From the NCBI RefSeq assembly GCF_000455125.1, contig NZ_AUWR01000030.1:1-64000 (forward strand): DNA of 64,000 nt, read 5' to 3'. The position numbers and the translations under genes are program-made. The notes beneath the pieces are model-generated. The model saw nothing but the letters and a program-made list of their open reading frames with translations. It was not told where the DNA came from and did no database searches. This stretch comes from Mycobacterium sp. UM_WGJ (GTDB lineage: Bacteria; Actinomycetota; Actinomycetes; Mycobacteriales; Mycobacteriaceae). Shown here one piece after another: positions 10,629-27,610 of this stretch (the first letter of the stretch is position 1; each line of letters begins with the position of its first letter).

Positions 10629-10631
10629 CCG

Positions 10632-10733
10632 CCGGCGGTTCAGCAAGACTCGACGCAGGAGAGACGCCGCTGGGACCGCCGCAAAGACCCGGCGGTTCAG
10701 CAAGACTCGACGCAGGAGAGACGCCGCTGGGAC
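10632..10733. repeat. Tandem 45-bp direct repeat over the 3' end of the Rv3916c-like gene
   Basis: Two identical 45-bp copies occupy 10632-10676 and 10689-10733, with 12 nt between them (period 57 bp). The right copy contains the last codons and stop of the minus-strand gene ending at 10697. The left copy lies beyond the stop, between the converging genes. It looks like a recent tandem duplication of a gene end. Confidence 0.9.
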
Positions 10734-11473
10734 GCAATCGCAGAGCCGGACACCGCGGGGGCGCCCACCCCTATCGGTTGCTCCAACCGCGAGCTCTCCA
10801 GCAGGCGCTCTAGTGCGGCCTCCACCTCTGCCTTCCACCCCAGGCCCTTGTCGAGTTCCAGGCGCAGCCGCGGGAAATACTGGTGCGGCGCCACCACGGT
10901 GAACCCGACGTCGGTCAGGAAATCTGCGGCGATGATGCAATGCTCGACCGAGCAGTCGCCGACCGCCTCCAACACCGGTGCGACGTCAGGCGGGACGGTG
11001 CCGAGATCGAGTAGTTCGGAGACCGCAGTCGTGCGGCCGAAGGCCTCGAGCGCGCGTACGCCGCGCCGCATCAGTTCTTCGACTACCCGCGAGATCAGTT
11101 CCCGTGGCAGACCGTCGGCCATCGGAGCCGGATCGACCCCGATCGAAGTCAGCAGCACAGCGTCGGCCGAGACCGGCCCGGTGGGAAACCGGTGGGCCCG
11201 CGGCACGGCTCGCGGGGGTGCGTAGAGCACATAGCCGAGGCACTGTGGATCCCCGACTCCTCGCGCGGCGGCCGACGGGGTGGCGACCTGGCCGCAGGTC
11301 CCCCACTCCAGCATCACCATCGACAGCCAAGCTTCCTTTTCGAACTCCGGGTCCGAGAGGTGATCGTCGCCGCCGAGGGTGGCTGGATCGACCTCCCAGA
11401 AGACACAGCGGCGCGCGTGCTTGGGAAGCTGCTCGAAGCCCTCGAGCTTCAGGGGTGCGATTCGGACAGACAC
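10697..11473 (-). CDS. GNAT-like conserved protein (Rv3916c-like)
   Basis: 258 residues from an ATG. The position between cwlM and parB, the length and segments such as ECLGYVLYAPP-like and LLTSIGV match mycobacterial Rv3916c (244 residues, as recalled), which is loosely related to GNAT acetyltransferases. A canonical acetyl-CoA loop is not obvious. The function is unknown. The last residues (about SQRRLSCVESC) are encoded within one copy of the 45-bp repeat, so the C-terminus may be lineage-specific. It converges with cwlM. Confidence 0.8.
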   Translation of the reverse strand: MSVRIAPLKLEGFEQLPKHARRCVFWEVDPATLGGDDHLSDPEFEKEAWLSMVMLEWGTCGQVATPSAAARGVGDPQCLGYVLYAPPRAVPRAHRFPTGPVSADAVLLTSIGVDPAPMADGLPRELISRVVEELMRRGVRALEAFGRTTAVSELLDLGTVPPDVAPVLEAVGDCSVEHCIIAADFLTDVGFTVVAPHQYFPRLRLELDKGLGWKAEVEAALERLLESSRLEQPIGVGAPAVSGSAIASQRRLSCVESC

Positions 11474-11696
11474 TGGACTCCCGGTCTCAACCCGTGCTGC
11501 CGCCGACGACGGCCCCTTAAGAATAGGAGGGTCGAGGCGCCGGATGCCACCCTCGGTGCCATTCGGTGGGTCGGTTCCTCCGAAAAATGAAAGCTGCTGT
11601 TAATCAACATGTTTCAGCACTCCCGCCGGGGCCGGGTCACCGTACCGTCACAGTGACGTAACGGCCGTGTGGCCCTGGACCTGGGCGAACAACGCC

Positions 11697-12698
11697 TCAG
11701 GAGGTTGTCGAGTCCATCATCGCGACGATGCGCTGCAAATCGTCGACAGAGCCGAACTCGACCACGATCTTGCCTTTGCGCTTGCCGAGACTGACCGTCA
11801 CGCGGGTGTCGAAGGTGGTCGACAACCGCTCTGCGACGTCCTGCAGACCGGGCATCTGGATCGGCTTACGCCGCGGCGCGACCGGTGTCGGGGTGCCCCC
11901 TCGGTTGGCCAGGGTGACCGCTTCCTCGGTGGCTCGCACCGACAGTCCCTCGGCCACGATCCGCGCCGCCAGCTCCTCCTGGGCCTCCGATCCGGCCTCC
12001 AGCGACAGCAGGGCACGGGCATGGCCGGCCGATAACACGCCGGCGGCGACCCTGCGCTGCACGGCAATCGGCAGGCGCAGCAACCGGATCATGTTGGTCA
12101 CCAATGGACGAGAGCGACCGATGCGGGTGGCCAGTTCGTCGTGGGTCACCCCGAACTCGTCCAGCAGTTGCTGGTAGGCGGCCGCCTCTTCCAACGGGTT
12201 CAGCTGTACCCGGTGGATGTTCTCCAGCAGCGCATCGCGCAACAGGTTGTCGTCCTCGGTCTCCCGCACGATCGCCGGGATGGTCTCCAGGCCGGCCTGC
12301 TGGGAAGCCCGCCAACGCCGCTCCCCCATGACCAACTGGTATCGCGACGAACCGGGTACGGCACGCACCACGATGGGCTGCATGAGCCCGAACTCCCGGA
12401 TCGAGTGCACCAGCTCGGCCAGCGCCTCGTCGTCGAAAACCTGCCGGGGCTGGCGCGGGTTGGGATCGATGTCGGCCGGCCTGATCTCCCGGTACACCGC
12501 GCCCACGTCGGCGGTGGGCGCAGGGGCGGCCGCGCTGCTACCGCCACCGAGAACGACATCCGCAGCGGCATCCCCCATGCGCGGGCCCAAGCCGGCACGA
12601 CGGTCACCCGGGCCCTCGTTCCCCTCGCCGGGTCCCGTCGGGATCAGCGAGGCCAGGCCGCGGCCCAAGCCGCCCTTCTTACGCGACGGTCCGGTCAT
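11697..12698 (-). CDS. parB: Chromosome partitioning protein ParB
   Basis: 333 residues from the ATG at 12698 (the start matching the ortholog [13 protein letters not shown] pattern; upstream codons are not needed). It contains the ParB/Srx CTPase domain with a GERRWRAS motif, a central helix-turn-helix for parS recognition ([14 protein letters not shown]) and a C-terminal dimerisation domain. ParB loads at parS sites and slides as a CTP-dependent clamp, organising the origin region. It lies 43 nt downstream of parA in the same operon; three parS sites lie 1-2 kb upstream. Confidence 0.96.
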   Translation of the reverse strand: MTGPSRKKGGLGRGLASLIPTGPGEGNEGPGDRRAGLGPRMGDAAADVVLGGGSSAAAPAPTADVGAVYREIRPADIDPNPRQPRQVFDDEALAELVHSIREFGLMQPIVVRAVPGSSRYQLVMGERRWRASQQAGLETIPAIVRETEDDNLLRDALLENIHRVQLNPLEEAAAYQQLLDEFGVTHDELATRIGRSRPLVTNMIRLLRLPIAVQRRVAAGVLSAGHARALLSLEAGSEAQEELAARIVAEGLSVRATEEAVTLANRGGTPTPVAPRRKPIQMPGLQDVAERLSTTFDTRVTVSLGKRKGKIVVEFGSVDDLQRIVAMMDSTTS

Positions 12699-12741
12699 CT
12701 GGGGCGCTCCTGTTCTTCTCCGGGTCGTCGTACATCGGCGG

Positions 12742-14507
<1,766 letters not shown>

Positions 14508-14541
14508 TCACACTGTTGTGATTCCCCCCGCTGAGTCTTGG

Positions 14542-15108
14542 TCAGTCCCGCCGTACCACTACGCGGCGTGACGGCTCGACGCCCTGGCTCTCACTGTGCA
14601 CACCGGCGACGGCGGCCACCGCATCGTGGACGATCTTACGTTCGAACGGGCTCATCGGGGCCAGTTCCTCGTCGGCACCGCTTTCCAGCACCCGCCGGGC
14701 CACCTCGTCGCCCAGCGCGGTCAAGTCGTCGCGCCGCCGACGGCGCCACCCGGCGATGTCGAGCATCAACCGGCTGCGTTCGCCCGTCTTCTGGTGCACC
14801 GCCAAACGGGTCAGCTCCTGCAGCGCATCGAGCACCTCGCCCTTGCGGCCGACCAGCTTGGTCAGGTCCGTGCCGCCGTCGATGCTCACCACCGCGCGGC
14901 GGCCCTCGACATCGAGGTCGATGTCGCCGTCGAAGTCCAGCAGGTCGAGCAACTCCTCCAAGTAGTCGCCGGCGATCTCGCCCTCGGCAACCAGTCGGTC
15001 TTCCAGGTCCACCGCGGGGGCGGCTTGGTTCTCCTGGGCCTCGCCCTCGGAGGCCACGGGCTCGCGCTCCGTGGTCCCGGCGTCGTTCATGTCAGTCGTG
15101 TCGGTCAT
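14542..15108 (-). CDS. khpB: KhpB/Jag-family KH-R3H RNA-binding protein (Rv3920c-like)
   Basis: 188 residues from the ATG at 15108, preceded by a clear GGAGGGAG ribosome site; the longer open frame upstream overlaps yidC. An acidic N-terminal stretch (1-50) leads to a KH domain with a GRKGEVLDALQ loop and a C-terminal R3H domain (SPFERKIVHDAVAA...SRRVVVRR). The family binds RNA with KhpA and is linked to cell-envelope growth. It sits between yidC and rsmG, as in most actinobacteria. Confidence 0.92.
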   Translation of the reverse strand: MTDTTDMNDAGTTEREPVASEGEAQENQAAPAVDLEDRLVAEGEIAGDYLEELLDLLDFDGDIDLDVEGRRAVVSIDGGTDLTKLVGRKGEVLDALQELTRLAVHQKTGERSRLMLDIAGWRRRRRDDLTALGDEVARRVLESGADEELAPMSPFERKIVHDAVAAVAGVHSESQGVEPSRRVVVRRD

Positions 15109-15163
15109 GTCGTCTCCCTCCGTGCCCGGCGGCTCGCGCGCCGGCTGGCTTGTCGCGGTTACG

Positions 15164-16267
15164 TCACCGCTTACGTTTCTTCGGCTTCGCCCCGGCGCCC
15201 GGCCGGCCGCCGCGGGCAGCGGGCCGATTCGGGTTCCGCTTGGTGGCCTCAGGGTTCCCGGCCTCACCGGCCTCCGCCTCGATCGCGCCCGCCTCCTCGG
15301 CGGCAGCATCGGTATCCCCGGCTGCATCGGTTGCGACCGCTCGGCTACCCCGCTTGGGCTTAACCCCGGGGGCCGGCGCGTTGGCCGCGCGGCGCCGCAG
15401 CGCCTCTTCCTTCTTGTCCTCTTCCTCCTTGGCGATCAGCCCGAACACGTAGTGCTGCTGGCCGAAGGTCCAGATGTTGTTGGAGAACCAGTACAGGATG
15501 ATCGCCAGCGGCAGGAACGGCCCACCGACCACCACGCCCAGCGGGAAGACGTAGAGCGCCAGCTTGTTCATCATCGCGGTCTGCGGGTTGGCGGCGGCCT
15601 CAGGACTCTGCCGCGCTACCGACGCCCGGCTGTTGAAGTACGTCGCGATACCGGCCGCGATCATGATCGGCACCCCGACCACGATCACCGACAGCCGGTT
15701 GAACTCGGTGAAGGCGTCCAGCCCGGTGCGTTGGATCATGGTCGCGCCCAGCGGGGCACCGAACAGATTCGCGTCCAGGAAGTTTCCGACGTCGGCCGCG
15801 CTGAAGAAGTAGTTGCCCAGCTGCCGGTTCAGATCGGGCGACAGGCCAAGCTGACCGATCCCGGTACTGGTCCGGTTGAACGACCGCAGCACGTGGAACA
15901 GCCCCAGGAAGACGGGAACCTGCGCGAGCATCGGCAAACACCCCAGGATCGGGTTGAAGCCGTGTTCCCGCTGGAGCTTCTGCATCTCCAGCGCCATCTT
16001 CTGGCGGTCCTTGCCGTACTTCTTCTGCAACGCCTTGATCTGCGGCTGCAGCTCCTGCATCTGCCGGGTGGTCCGGATCTGCTTAACGAACGGCTTGTAC
16101 AGCAGCGCCCGCAGAGTGAACACCAGGAACACCACCGACAGCGCCCAGGTGAAGAAGCTCGCGGGTCCCAGGAGGAGGCCAAAAGCCTTGTACCACAACC
16201 ACATAATGCCCGACACCGGGTAGTACACGTAGTCCAGGCTGCCCGGATCAAAGGACACGGTATTCAC
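15164..16267 (-). CDS. yidC: Membrane protein insertase YidC
   Basis: 367 residues, GTG start. Five to six membrane helices include the conserved region with the [14 protein letters not shown] segment; the Lys/Arg-rich C-terminal tail (about 300-367) can contact ribosomes. It inserts membrane proteins alone or with SecYEG. The gene overlaps yidD upstream by 20 nt and precedes khpB, the standard order. Confidence 0.96.
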   Translation of the reverse strand: MNTVSFDPGSLDYVYYPVSGIMWLWYKAFGLLLGPASFFTWALSVVFLVFTLRALLYKPFVKQIRTTRQMQELQPQIKALQKKYGKDRQKMALEMQKLQREHGFNPILGCLPMLAQVPVFLGLFHVLRSFNRTSTGIGQLGLSPDLNRQLGNYFFSAADVGNFLDANLFGAPLGATMIQRTGLDAFTEFNRLSVIVVGVPIMIAAGIATYFNSRASVARQSPEAAANPQTAMMNKLALYVFPLGVVVGGPFLPLAIILYWFSNNIWTFGQQHYVFGLIAKEEEDKKEEALRRRAANAPAPGVKPKRGSRAVATDAAGDTDAAAEEAGAIEAEAGEAGNPEATKRNPNRPAARGGRPGAGAKPKKRKR

Positions 16268-16562
16268 CCTCCGCTCGATTGCCCGAGTTGTTCTCGGACG
16301 GGCAGCCGCAGTCAGCAGCCCCCTGGGACCGTTCGGGAATCGGGTCCCATCCGCCTTGATGCCACGGTCCGCACTTGGCCAGCCGTAGCGCCGCCAACCA
16401 GCTGCCCCGGATCAACCCGTACTCGGTCAATGCCTCGACCGCGTACTGGCTACAGGTCGGCATGAAGCGGCAGCTGGGCAGACGCAGTGGCGAGATCATG
16501 TTCCGATAGAGCTCGATGACGAAGATCAACCCGCGTACCGGTGCTACCGCGACCGCGTGCAT
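16248..16562 (-). CDS. yidD: Membrane protein insertion efficiency factor YidD
   Basis: 104 residues with the family core: a hydrophobic amphipathic N-terminal helix, the [16 protein letters not shown] cysteine motif and a [10 protein letters not shown]-like segment. YidD assists YidC-dependent insertion. The ATG at 16562 shares a base with the rnpA stop, and the 3' end overlaps yidC, so translation is probably coupled through the cluster. Confidence 0.93.
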   Translation of the reverse strand: MHAVAVAPVRGLIFVIELYRNMISPLRLPSCRFMPTCSQYAVEALTEYGLIRGSWLAALRLAKCGPWHQGGWDPIPERSQGAADCGCPSENNSGNRAEGEYRVL

Positions 16563-16960
16563 CAGCGCACCGCCCCCGCACCCCGGCGGATCGACCGCAG
16601 TCCTGTCCGCAACTGAGCGCTGAGCTTGTCCGAGCTCGCGCCGTTGCTGCCGGGCAGCGCCCGAATCACGAGTTGCTCTCGCGGTTCCAGGTCGGCCAAC
16701 ACGCCGCGGGCCACATGGCGCAGTCGCCGAGCCACCCGATGTCGGTCGACAGCAGTACCGACCGACTTGGCAATGATCAGACCTACCCGCGGCGGAGTTC
16801 TCGTCGCGCCGTCGGACGCCGACTCTTCGGACGAGTCCGTCCGTTGGTCGACTGCGACCCGGCTGTACACGATGACGTCCGGCTGCACCGCCCTTCGGCC
16901 ATGCTTGACCGTTGCACCGAAGTCGGCCGATCGTCTCATCCGGTATTGAGCCGGGAGCAC
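16562..16960 (-). CDS. rnpA: Ribonuclease P protein component
   Basis: 132 residues from the GTG at 16960, which gives the standard N-terminus ([13 protein letters not shown]) and leaves 17 nt to the rpmH stop; the frame upstream only shadows rpmH. The RNR-like signature is present as [18 protein letters not shown]. The protein binds RNase P RNA for tRNA 5' maturation. An Asp/Glu/Ser-rich insertion near residues 42-58 is longer than I recall for M. tuberculosis. Confidence 0.93.
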   Translation of the reverse strand: MLPAQYRMRRSADFGATVKHGRRAVQPDVIVYSRVAVDQRTDSSEESASDGATRTPPRVGLIIAKSVGTAVDRHRVARRLRHVARGVLADLEPREQLVIRALPGSNGASSDKLSAQLRTGLRSIRRGAGAVR

Positions 16961-16977
16961 CGCCGAGCTGCCTGTGC

Positions 16978-17121
16978 TCAGGCGGTCAGCGAGCGTCGGC
17001 CCTTGCTGCGCCGGGCGGTGACGATGGCACGGCCGGCACGGGTACGCATCCGCAGCCGGAACCCGTGCACGCGGGCCCGACGACGGTTGTTGGGCTGGAA
17101 GGTCCGCTTGCCCTTGGCCAC
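16978..17121 (-). CDS. rpmH: 50S ribosomal protein L34
   Basis: 47 residues, GTG start. Basic throughout, with the universal pattern [18 protein letters not shown] and an [12 protein letters not shown] ending. It is the first gene of the minus-strand rpmH-rnpA-yidD-yidC-khpB-rsmG-parA-parB run, divergent from dnaA. Confidence 0.97.
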   Translation of the reverse strand: MAKGKRTFQPNNRRRARVHGFRLRMRTRAGRAIVTARRSKGRRSLTA

Positions 17122-17258
17122 GGCACACTCTCCTTATTGCATCTTGCGTCGCATAAGCCCGACACACCGGAAGCCCGTTGTGCCTGTCGCACGCGACGCA
17201 CTCGGTAAGCTCGGTGAACTTCTGCGTCTTGCTGTCTTGCTCGTAACCGGCGCGGGCT

Positions 17259-17274
17259 CCGGCCTTTAGGCCGG
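17259..17274 (-). other. Hairpin in the rpmH leader
   Basis: CCGGCC, a TTTA loop, then GGCCGG: a perfect 6-bp GC stem in the transcribed leader about 140 nt upstream of rpmH. No T-tract follows on either strand, so it is a leader structure rather than a clear terminator. Confidence 0.4.
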
Positions 17275-17648
17275 TCGCAGCCGTATCGCCAACGTTCGGG
17301 CGACTGTTCGAGGGTACTGATGCACGTTCGCCGGGTCAAACCCCGGTGTAGTTGCCGCACTGCACGCTACCCATCGGCCTACGAAATCGACCCACTATTC
17401 ACACTGTTCACACCCGTATCGGTCCCGCTAACGACCTTCGTTTTCATTCGCTTCATCTCGCTGAAATGAGTAGTCGTCTAGGCAGAAACCTGTTAGCTTC
17501 CTTGCCAGCGCCGTTTCGGAACCGGAGCGGTTTCTCGACCACGAACCGAAGATCACGAAGCGGCTGGCGCTTCAGATATGGCGTCTTTTGTCTGGAGTAT
17601 CCGTTGCTGAGCACCCGGCCCGGAGGGCCTCATCGCGGAATGCGCACC

Positions 17649-17680
17649 TCATCCACATCTGTGGATAAGTGTGTGGATAG
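17649..17680. promoter_or_regulatory. DnaA-box cluster upstream of dnaA
   Basis: Three 9-mers lie within 32 bp: TCATCCACA (17649-17657, reverse orientation, one mismatch from TTATCCACA), TGTGGATAA (17660-17668, perfect) and TGTGGATAG (17672-17680, one mismatch). They lie 70-101 bp before the dnaA start, suiting autoregulation or DnaA titration. Confidence 0.7.
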
Positions 17681-17749
17681 CATGTCCCCTGACGGCACGC
17701 GTGCGCTGCGGTGCCAGGCCGGACGGCGTCGAACCAGGGGGATGGGGCT

Positions 17750-19219
17750 GTGAATGAGGACCCCGGCACTGCGTTCCTCGGTCTCTGGGACGAGGTAGTC
17801 GCCGAACTCAACGGCGAATCCGCGGGAGCCAACGGCGACGCGCCAGCCCTGACTCCCCAGCAGAAGGCCTGGCTCAAGCTAGTCCACCCGCTGGCCATCG
17901 TCGAGGGCTTCGCGCTGTTGGCGGTCCCGAGCAGTTTCGTCCAGAACGAGATCGAACGGCATCTGCGGACCCAGATCACCGATGCGCTCAGCCGGCGCCT
18001 CGGCCACGCCATCGAACTCGGCGTTCGGATCTCACCGCAGGTCGCTGAAGACCCGCCCGCCACTTCCAGCGCCGACACCGGTGTAGAGGTGCGCGTCGAG
18101 GACGAAGACGACGAGACCACCGACGTCGAATACGACTGGCCCAACTACTTCACCGAGCGGCCCAGTGAGGACTCGCCGACCGCCGACGGTGCAAGCCTCA
18201 ACCGGCGCTACACCTTTGACACCTTCGTCATCGGCACCTCCAACCGGTTCGCCCACGCCGCCGCACTGGCCATCGCCGAAGCACCGGCTCGCGCTTACAA
18301 CCCGCTCTTTATATGGGGTGAGTCCGGTCTGGGTAAGACCCACCTGCTGCATGCGGCCGGCAACTACACCCAGCGGCTCTTCCCCGGGATGCGCGTCAAG
18401 TACGTCTCCACTGAAGAGTTCACCAACGACTTCATCAACTCTCTTCGCGACGACCGCAAGGTGGCGTTCAAGCGGAGCTATCGCGACATCGATGTGCTAC
18501 TGGTCGATGACATCCAGTTCATCGAGGGTAAGGAAGGTATCCAGGAAGAGTTCTTCCATACCTTCAACACGCTGCACAACGCCAACAAGCAGATCGTGAT
18601 CACTTCCGATCGGTCGCCGAAACAGCTTGCCACCCTTGAGGATCGGCTTCGAACTCGTTTCGAGTGGGGCTTGATCACCGATGTTCAGCCGCCGGATCTA
18701 GAGACCAGGATCGCCATTCTGCGCAAGAAGGCGCAGATGGAACGCCTCGATGTGCCGGCCGATGTGCTGGAGCTCATCGCCACCAGCATCGAACGCAACA
18801 TCCGCGAACTCGAGGGCGCGCTCATCCGCGTAACCGCATTCGCCTCACTCAACAAGACCCCGATCGACCGGGCGTTGGCCGAGATCGTGCTGCGTGACCT
18901 GATCGCCGACGCCAGCACTATGCAGATCAGCGCCGCGATCATCATGGCGGTCATCGCCGAATACTTCGACACCTCCGTCGAGGAACTACGCGGGCCCGGC
19001 AAGACACGGCCGCTGGCGCAGTCCCGCCAGATCGCCATGTATCTGTGCCGGGAGCTGACCGACCTGTCGCTGCCCAAGATCGGCCAGGCATTCGGTCGCG
19101 ACCACACCACGGTGATGTATGCCGAGCGCAAGATCCGCGGCGAGATGGCCGAACGTCGCGAGGTCTTCGATCAAGTCAAAGAGCTCACCACCCGGATCCG
19201 GCAGCGCGCCAAGCGCTGA
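17750..19219 (+). CDS. dnaA: Chromosomal replication initiator DnaA
   Basis: 489 residues from the GTG at 17750, preceded by a G-rich ribosome site; earlier starts in frame would add residues not seen in mycobacterial DnaA. Domain I (1-90) is followed by a short acidic linker, the AAA+ domain with Walker A GESGLGKT near 190 and Walker B LLVDDIQF near 250, and domain IV with the DNA-binding signature [13 protein letters not shown] near 450. ATP-DnaA opens the origin that lies directly downstream. Confidence 0.98.
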   Translation: MNEDPGTAFLGLWDEVVAELNGESAGANGDAPALTPQQKAWLKLVHPLAIVEGFALLAVPSSFVQNEIERHLRTQITDALSRRLGHAIELGVRISPQVAEDPPATSSADTGVEVRVEDEDDETTDVEYDWPNYFTERPSEDSPTADGASLNRRYTFDTFVIGTSNRFAHAAALAIAEAPARAYNPLFIWGESGLGKTHLLHAAGNYTQRLFPGMRVKYVSTEEFTNDFINSLRDDRKVAFKRSYRDIDVLLVDDIQFIEGKEGIQEEFFHTFNTLHNANKQIVITSDRSPKQLATLEDRLRTRFEWGLITDVQPPDLETRIAILRKKAQMERLDVPADVLELIATSIERNIRELEGALIRVTAFASLNKTPIDRALAEIVLRDLIADASTMQISAAIIMAVIAEYFDTSVEELRGPGKTRPLAQSRQIAMYLCRELTDLSLPKIGQAFGRDHTTVMYAERKIRGEMAERREVFDQVKELTTRIRQRAKR

Positions 19220-19753
19220 TTCCCGGCTCGGAAGTCCGTCCTTCTTGCAAAAAACTTTGGACCCACTCGTACCACCCGTCACGGCTGGACCCTGTGGATA
19301 CCGCTGCGGACAACCTGTCCACGATCCGGTGGCGAATCGTCAGTCGATCCACACCACCTGCTTCATACACAGCCGCGCCGGCCGGTCCGGGCGTGTCATG
19401 CACTGTTCTTCCCCAGCCCCGTGCCCCCGCTCAGCAGCGACGATGCCACGTTGTGCCCAGCATCCACAGGACTTACTACTAATACTGGGAGTTATCCCTC
19501 GATTCTTTTTAAAAGCAGGTCGTTGGGGATTCGGGTCAACCGAGCCTGTTCACAACCCGCCTGCCTGGTCCCCGTCCAAGGCCATGTGGGGCCGCTCGGT
19601 GTTGAGGTTTAACTTTCAAGAAGGCCGTCCAGGCTCTACGGTTGGTGACCGACCGCTCCTACACTTCGGCGTGGGGCGTTACACGGCCGCGGGTGGGGAG
19701 GTTCACCAGTCGCCGCAGGGTAGAGCTCGATATCGGGGTGACGAGAGGACGTT
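19220..19753. other. oriC: oriC, dnaA-dnaN intergenic region
   Basis: 534 bp without a gene, between dnaA and dnaN where mycobacterial oriC resides. Degenerate DnaA-box-like 9-mers in both orientations include TGTGGATAC (19293-19301), CTGTCCACG (19315-19323), CGATCCACA (19345-19353), GCATCCACA (19460-19468), TTATCCCTC (19492-19500) and CTGTTCACA (19546-19554). An AT-rich stretch at about 19471-19517 is the best candidate unwinding element. The dnaN promoter must lie in the right part. Confidence 0.9.
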
Positions 19754-20950
19754 ATGGACGCGGCGACCACGAACGCGGGTCTGACCGACTTGAAGTTCCG
19801 CCTGGACCGGGACGACTTCGCTGACGCGGTGGCGTGGGTGGCCAAGTCGCTGCCGGCCCGGCCCACGGTGCCCCTGTTGGCCGGAGTGCTGCTGACGGGT
19901 TCCGACAACGGTCTGACCGTGTCCGGATTCGATTACGAAGTCTCCGCCGAGGTTCAGCTTGCTGCTGAGATCGCTTCTCCGGGAAGCGTTTTGGTATCCG
20001 GTCGACTGCTCTCGGATATTACCCGGGCATTGCCGGCCAAGCCGGTCGAAGTCCAGGTCGAATCCACTCGGGTCTCGTTGACCTGTGGGAATTCACGATT
20101 CTCGCTGCCGACCATGACGGTCGAGGATTACCCCACTCTGCCGACTCTGCCCGACGAAACTGGCGTGCTGTCCTCGGATGTGTTCGCCGAGGCCATCAGC
20201 CAGGTGGCGGTGGCCGCCGGCCGTGACGACACGCTGCCCATGTTGACCGGCATACGTGTCGAAATCTCGGGTAACACAGTGGTTTTGGCTGCCACAGATC
20301 GTTTCCGCCTGGCTGTCCGAGAGCTGAGTTGGTCTGCCGCACCAGGTACCGAAGCTGCGGTATTGGTCCCGGCGAAGACCCTCGCTGAAGCGGCCAAGGC
20401 CAGCAGCGACGGCAACGAGGTGCATCTGGCTCTGGGCGCTGGGGCTTCAGTCGGCAATGAGGGCCTGCTGGGCATCACCAGCGCTGGAAAGCGCAGCACC
20501 ACTCGACTGTTGGATGCCGAATTCCCGAAATTCCGGCAACTGCTGCCCAGCGAGCATCTTGCCGTCGCCACGATCGGTGTCGCTGAGCTCACCGAGGCGA
20601 TCAAACGTGTGGCATTGGTGGCCGACCGGGGCGCCCAGGTGCGCATGGAGTTGTCCGAGGGCACTCTGCGACTGTCGGCCGGTGCCGAAGACGTCGGTCG
20701 TGCCGAGGAGGATCTGCCGATCGACTTCGTCGGGGAGCCGTTGACCATCGCGTTCAACCCGACCTACCTCACGGATGGGTTGGGATCGCTGCACAGCGAG
20801 AAGGTGTCGATGGGTTTCACCGATCCGAAGAAGCCGGCGGTGCTGCGCCCCGCCAGCGCAGAAGACCCGGCGCTGATCGGTGATGGTCCGTTCCCGGCGG
20901 TGCCGTCGGATTACGTCTACCTGTTGATGCCGGTTCGCCTGCCCGGCTAA
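19754..20950 (+). CDS. dnaN: DNA polymerase III beta subunit (sliding clamp)
   Basis: 398 residues with the three clamp domains; segments such as [23 protein letters not shown] and the C-terminal [12 protein letters not shown] are conserved. The dimeric ring tethers the replicative polymerase to DNA and is the target of griselimycins. It lies downstream of oriC and directly before recF; no gnd gene intervenes. Confidence 0.98.
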   Translation: MDAATTNAGLTDLKFRLDRDDFADAVAWVAKSLPARPTVPLLAGVLLTGSDNGLTVSGFDYEVSAEVQLAAEIASPGSVLVSGRLLSDITRALPAKPVEVQVESTRVSLTCGNSRFSLPTMTVEDYPTLPTLPDETGVLSSDVFAEAISQVAVAAGRDDTLPMLTGIRVEISGNTVVLAATDRFRLAVRELSWSAAPGTEAAVLVPAKTLAEAAKASSDGNEVHLALGAGASVGNEGLLGITSAGKRSTTRLLDAEFPKFRQLLPSEHLAVATIGVAELTEAIKRVALVADRGAQVRMELSEGTLRLSAGAEDVGRAEEDLPIDFVGEPLTIAFNPTYLTDGLGSLHSEKVSMGFTDPKKPAVLRPASAEDPALIGDGPFPAVPSDYVYLLMPVRLPG

Positions 20951-20989
20951 ATCGGCGCAGCAGCGACGACGGGAGGGGTTGGTTTCTCG

Positions 20990-22150
20990 GTGTATGTCCG
21001 CCACGTGGGCCTGCGGGATTTCCGGTCCTGGGCGCACGTCGATCTGGAACTGGAGCCCGGCGCGACGGTGCTGGTCGGACCGAACGGCTTCGGTAAAACC
21101 AATCTTGTTGAGGCACTGTGGTATTCGTCCACTTTGGGATCACACCGGGTGGCCACGGACGCGCCACTTATTCGCTCGGGTGCCACCCGCGCCGTGGTTT
21201 CGACAATCGTGGTCAATGAGGGCCGCGAACTCGCCGTCGATCTGGAGATCGCCGCAGGCCGGGCCAACAAGGTGCGCCTGAACCGCGCACCGGTGCGGCA
21301 CGCCCGCGAAGTCGTAGGGGTACTGCGTGCGGTGTTGTTCGCCCCCGAAGACCTGGCGCTGGTGCGCGGTGATCCCGGCGAGCGCCGCCGTTACCTCGAC
21401 GAATTGGCCAGTGTGCGCCGTCCGCGGATCGCGGGCGTGCGCGCCGACTACGCTCACGTGCTGCGACAGCGCACAGCGCTGCTCAAAAGTGCCCCGGGCG
21501 CACTGCACCGCGGTGACCGTTCGGTGCTCGACACCCTCGATGTGTGGGATTCCCAATTGGCGTTGCACGGCGCCGAGCTGATGGCCGCCCGTATCGACCT
21601 GGTCAATCAGTTGGCGCCGGAAGTCGAGAAGGCTTATCAACTGCTGGCGCCGGGCACCAGAACCGCCGCCGTGGCCTATCGACCGAAACTCGAGATCCCC
21701 GCCGGTATCGAGAACCAGGGCGCGGCCGAACTTCAAGAAGCCCTGATTGCGGAGTTGACCCGCCGCCGCGGTGCGGAATTGGACCGCGGGATATGCCTGG
21801 TCGGCCCGCACCGCGACGAGTTGGAGTTGCAGCTCGGCGACCGGCCGGTGAAAGGGTTTGCCAGCCACGGCGAGTCATGGTCGATGGCGCTGGCGCTGCG
21901 ACTGGCTTCCTATGAACTGCTCCGCAGCGAAGGCGCCGAGCCTGTGCTGTTGCTCGACGACGTCTTCGCTGAACTGGACGCCGCCCGGCGCCGGGCGCTG
22001 GCCGGCGTCGCGGCGTCCGCCGAGCAGGTCTTGATCACCGCCGCCGTGCCCGACGACATCCCCGCCGACTGGCAGGCCCGCCACATTCGTATCGCGGTCA
22101 CCGAAGGTGACGAGGGCAGGGTGTCGGAATTGATGGACGATGCCTCGTGA
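20990..22150 (+). CDS. recF: DNA replication and repair protein RecF
   Basis: 386 residues, GTG start. Walker A GPNGFGKT is at 30-37, the ABC signature region lies near 295 ([15 protein letters not shown]) and Walker [13 protein letters not shown] near 318-329. This SMC-like ATPase helps load RecA at single-stranded gaps. Its stop overlaps the next gene by 4 nt. Confidence 0.97.
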   Translation: MYVRHVGLRDFRSWAHVDLELEPGATVLVGPNGFGKTNLVEALWYSSTLGSHRVATDAPLIRSGATRAVVSTIVVNEGRELAVDLEIAAGRANKVRLNRAPVRHAREVVGVLRAVLFAPEDLALVRGDPGERRRYLDELASVRRPRIAGVRADYAHVLRQRTALLKSAPGALHRGDRSVLDTLDVWDSQLALHGAELMAARIDLVNQLAPEVEKAYQLLAPGTRTAAVAYRPKLEIPAGIENQGAAELQEALIAELTRRRGAELDRGICLVGPHRDELELQLGDRPVKGFASHGESWSMALALRLASYELLRSEGAEPVLLLDDVFAELDAARRRALAGVAASAEQVLITAAVPDDIPADWQARHIRIAVTEGDEGRVSELMDDAS

Positions 22151-22725
22151 CCGACTTCGAGGACTCGCACGACGAACCGGTGCTGCAGCCACCGGCGCAC
22201 CTGGCCGGCCTGGCCGGCATGGACCTCGTCCGCCGCACCCTGGCCGAAGCGCGCGAAGCCGCTCGCAGCCAGGGCAAGGACGTCGGGCAAGGCCGCCGGG
22301 CGCCGTTGCGCCGCCGTACCCCGGGCACCGGCGGCGGTCGCCGCAGCTGGTCGGGGCCGGGACCGGATCGTCGCGATCCCCAGAGCCTGGGCGCGGCAAC
22401 CCGCGACCTGGCGCAGTCTCGGGGCTGGTCTGCCCAGGTGGCCGAGGGCACGGTGCTGGGTCAATGGCGCTCGGTGGTCGGTGACGACATCGCCTCGCAC
22501 GCAACACCGACCCGGCTCTCCGACGGGGTGCTCAGCGTGGCGGCTGAATCGACCGCCTGGGCCACCCAGTTACGCCTGGTCCAAGCCCAATTGCTGGCCA
22601 AGATCGCCGCCGCCGTCGGTGACGGCGTGGTCAAGACGCTGAAGATCACCGGCCCGACGGCCCCGTCCTGGCGCAAAGGGCCGTTACACGTCTCCGGTCG
22701 GGGCCCGCGCGATACCTACGGTTGA
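22147..22725 (+). CDS. dciA: DciA replicative helicase operator (DUF721, Rv0004-like)
   Basis: 192 residues, GTG overlapping the recF stop. A disordered Arg/Gly-rich region (about 45-85) precedes the DUF721 KH-like domain ([25 protein letters not shown] and [13 protein letters not shown]). DciA is the ancestral loader or operator of DnaB helicase in bacteria lacking DnaC or DnaI, and Rv0004 is essential in mycobacteria (published knowledge). Confidence 0.94.
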   Translation: MTDFEDSHDEPVLQPPAHLAGLAGMDLVRRTLAEAREAARSQGKDVGQGRRAPLRRRTPGTGGGRRSWSGPGPDRRDPQSLGAATRDLAQSRGWSAQVAEGTVLGQWRSVVGDDIASHATPTRLSDGVLSVAAESTAWATQLRLVQAQLLAKIAAAVGDGVVKTLKITGPTAPSWRKGPLHVSGRGPRDTYG

Positions 22726-22882
22726 GTCGCCGCCGGAATCCGGCGCCTGTGTGGCGCTACGAGCAGGAAAATCGTTCCGGCCAGCGGCCGGACACGAGGC
22801 AAACCGCGATATCGACGCCACGGCGCAATCAGGTAGGCAGAAACACCACAAGAAAATGCTCGCCGTCGGGGCCTCAAGGTAG

Positions 22883-24976
<2,094 letters not shown>

Positions 24977-25058
24977 AGATGTATTGCGACGTCGAACCGA
25001 CCTTGACGTGACATCGCGACATCTGACCGGACGGACTTCTTCACAGAACGAGGAATAG

Positions 25059-27554
<2,496 letters not shown>

Positions 27555-27610
27555 ACCCGACGCCAGACCCGGCCGCGGCGCGGTGGGGACACGCAGGTAA
27601 GGAGTCGTGG

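Larger units (their letters stand above)
17122..17749. promoter_or_regulatory. rpmH-dnaA intergenic control region
   Basis: 628 bp without a credible gene. It must hold the divergent rpmH and dnaA promoters and the long rpmH leader. Visible structure includes a 6-bp stem with TTTA loop at 17259-17274 in the rpmH leader, AT-richer DNA at about 17385-17515 and three DnaA-box-like 9-mers at 17649-17680 close to dnaA. I cannot assign exact transcription starts. Confidence 0.7.

Noticed and set aside
11605-11620. CATGTTTCAGCAC as a possible fourth parS
   Set aside because: Only the left half matches; the palindrome is absent.
11646-11658. CGTCACAGTGACG palindrome 39 bp beyond the parB stop
   Set aside because: Perfect 6-bp arms but no T-tract and no regulator nearby; no function can be supported.
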